Shown here one piece after another: positions 5,317 through 6,692 of a stretch of 6,692 bases of DNA. Where the stretch lies: assembly GCA_964247675.1 (NCBI GenBank), contig CAXTVW010000175.1, positions 1 to 6,692 of the forward strand, in the 5' to 3' direction. Below the pieces are notes generated by a model. It did no database searches and was not told the origin of the DNA. It was given only the letters and a program-made list of their open reading frames with translations. Made by a program: the position numbers and the translations under genes. This DNA comes from BOG-908 sp964247675. GTDB lineage: Bacteria > Pseudomonadota > Alphaproteobacteria > Acetobacterales > Acetobacteraceae. How positions within the stretch are numbered: the stretch's first letter is position 1; every line of letters starts with the position of its first letter.

Positions 5317-6687
5317 ATGACACGCATCCTGCCCGCAATTGAAGCAAACACCATCTACCAGATCCCGCTGGAGGAACGGCACGGCAAGCCGGGCGATCTG
5401 TTCGCCATCTGGTTCGGCGCGAACATCATGATGCTGACGGTGGTGACAGGCGCGCTGGCGCCGACGATCTATCACCTCAGCCTTGTGCAATCGGTGTTGG
5501 CGATCGTGCTGGGCAACATGGTTGGCGGCGTGTTCATGGCGCTGCACGCGGCGCAGGGGCCGGAGCTGGGCGTGCCGCAGATGGTGCAGACGCGCGGACA
5601 GTTCGGCACGGTAGGCGCGGTGGCGGTGATCGCACTCGTGGTGCTGATGTATGTGGGGTTCATTGCGGCGAATTTCGTGCTCGGCGGTGAGTCGCTGAAT
5701 CTGCTGGCGGGCGGCATGGGGACGCACGCCTATGCGGTGGTGATCTGCCTGGTCAGCGTGGTAGCTGCCATTTACGGCCACGATCTGATCCATCTGTATT
5801 CGCAGTGGCTGGCCTGGATTGCCGGGGCCGCGCTGGCGCTGTGCTTCGTCTGGCTGGTGTTCGTGCACGGCGTGCCTGCATCGGCGTTCGCGAAAGGCAC
5901 GTTCAGCGTGACCGGTTTTCTAGGTGCGGTGTCCGTGGGCGCGCTGTGGCAAATCGCTTACGCGCCCTATGTGGCGGACTACTCGCGGTATCTGCCGCCT
6001 GGCGCGGGTGCGCGGCAGGCGTTCTGGGCCAGCTATGCCGGCTGCGTGCTCGGGTCCGTCTTTCCCATGATACTGGGCGCGCTGCTGGCCGTGGTCGCAG
6101 GATCAGCGAACATGACGGACGCATTCGCCGAAACGCTCGGTCCCATCGTGCTTCTTGTGGTGCCCGTGCTCTCGCTCGGCATCGCCGCGGGCAGTGCGAT
6201 GAACATCTATTGCGGCGTTCTGGCAGGCATCACGGTAGTGCAGACGTTCCTGCCACGCTGGCGCGCGCGGGCGGTGGACCGGGTACTCGCATCCTGCTGC
6301 ATGGCGGGCGTGTCGGTGATACTGGCGGTATTCGCCGCCAGCAACTTCATGGAAGACTACACCAACTTCATCCTGTTGCTGCTGTATGTGCTGGTACCGT
6401 GGACGGCGATCAACCTGGTCGATTTCTACCTGATCCGGCATGGGGCTTATGACGTAGCCGCATTCTTCCGGCCGGATGGCGGTCGCTACGGACGCTACAA
6501 CGCGCCGGCCTTGCTGTGCTACGCGGCGGGTATCCTGGTGCAGATCCCGTTCGTCTCGAACCCGCTTTATACAGGCGCGGTGGCGCGGCTGCTGGGCGGG
6601 GCGGATGTGTCCTGGATTGTGGGGCTGGTTGTGGTTGGGCCGTTATACTGGGGCGTTATGCACTGGAAGAAAGGCCTTCTTTTTTGA
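5317..6687 (+). CDS. NCS1-family nucleobase:cation symporter-type permease (cytosine/purine permease-like)
   Basis: This 456-residue inner-membrane protein belongs to the NCS1 family, which imports cytosine, purines, hydantoins, allantoin, thiamine and similar compounds with Na+ or H+. The cytoplasmic N-terminus (IYQIPLEERHGKPGDLFAIW) leads into the first membrane segment near residue 28. Family motifs include the LGNMVGGVFMALHAAQGPELGVPQ region (65-88) followed by MVQTRGQFG (89-97), YVADYSRYLP (218-227) and NLVDFYLIRHGAYDV (366-380). About twelve hydrophobic segments fit the usual fold. These motifs resemble the cytosine/purine permease branch, but the substrate cannot be assigned. The gene diverges from the ABC importer cluster across 83 bp and may share its regulation. 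Its last codons, from K452 or G453 to F456, and the TGA at 6685-6687 are supplied by an A/T-rich dispersed repeat, so the C-terminal KGLLF is probably not ancestral. Confidence 0.93.
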   Translation: MTRILPAIEANTIYQIPLEERHGKPGDLFAIWFGANIMMLTVVTGALAPTIYHLSLVQSVLAIVLGNMVGGVFMALHAAQGPELGVPQMVQTRGQFGTVGAVAVIALVVLMYVGFIAANFVLGGESLNLLAGGMGTHAYAVVICLVSVVAAIYGHDLIHLYSQWLAWIAGAALALCFVWLVFVHGVPASAFAKGTFSVTGFLGAVSVGALWQIAYAPYVADYSRYLPPGAGARQAFWASYAGCVLGSVFPMILGALLAVVAGSANMTDAFAETLGPIVLLVVPVLSLGIAAGSAMNIYCGVLAGITVVQTFLPRWRARAVDRVLASCCMAGVSVILAVFAASNFMEDYTNFILLLLYVLVPWTAINLVDFYLIRHGAYDVAAFFRPDGGRYGRYNAPALLCYAAGILVQIPFVSNPLYTGAVARLLGGADVSWIVGLVVVGPLYWGVMHWKKGLLF

Positions 6688-6692
6688 AAAAA
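6671..6692 (+). repeat. Repeat unit copy 3, cut by the window end
   Basis: The final 22 bases match the first 22 bases of repeat copy 1 (3492-3513) at every position, starting AAGGCCTTCTTTTTTG. The copy starts inside the NCS1 reading frame and contains its stop codon. The rest of the unit, and any inverted partner, lie outside the window. Confidence 0.82.

Overview
The window comes from a high-G+C bacterial genome. The proteins fit Proteobacteria, and I lean to Alphaproteobacteria, possibly Acetobacteraceae. That placement is inference: it rests on base composition, on the Tat-type solute-binding protein, and on A/T-run intergenic repeats that I associate from memory with acetic acid bacteria. 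It was not checked against a database. There are no RNA genes, transposase genes, CRISPR arrays or defence genes that I can support.

Layout. Positions 1-5233 hold a minus-strand gene cluster for a dipeptide/oligopeptide-type (Dpp/Opp) ABC importer. In transcription order it encodes a Tat-exported solute-binding protein (5233-3650), a DppB-like permease (3480-2533), a DppC-like permease (2536-1733), and a single polypeptide carrying two ATPase domains (1736 to beyond position 1, where the window cuts it). The last three genes are joined by two 4-base ATGA overlaps. The binding-protein gene is separated from the permeases by 169 bases, almost filled by a perfect 45-bp inverted repeat with a 55-nt centre. 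Diverging from the cluster on the plus strand is an NCS1-family transporter (5317-6687), a relative of cytosine/purine permeases. The 83-bp intergenic region between the two transcription units carries an almost perfect 20-bp palindrome and a weaker second one.

How they work together. The binding protein would capture a ligand in the periplasm, the two permeases form the membrane channel, and the fused ATPase drives uptake. The divergent NCS1 protein would import a nucleobase-like or related nitrogen compound by cation symport. Shared control from the palindrome-bearing intergenic region is plausible but unproven, as are all substrates.

The most interesting non-coding signal is the A/T-rich repeat. 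Two copies lie in inverted orientation between the binding-protein and permease genes. At least 22 bp of a third copy begins at 6671, inside the 3' end of the NCS1 gene, where it supplies the last few codons and the stop. This looks like a dispersed REP/BIME-like palindromic repeat family. The window does not reveal a clear new enzymatic or defence system.
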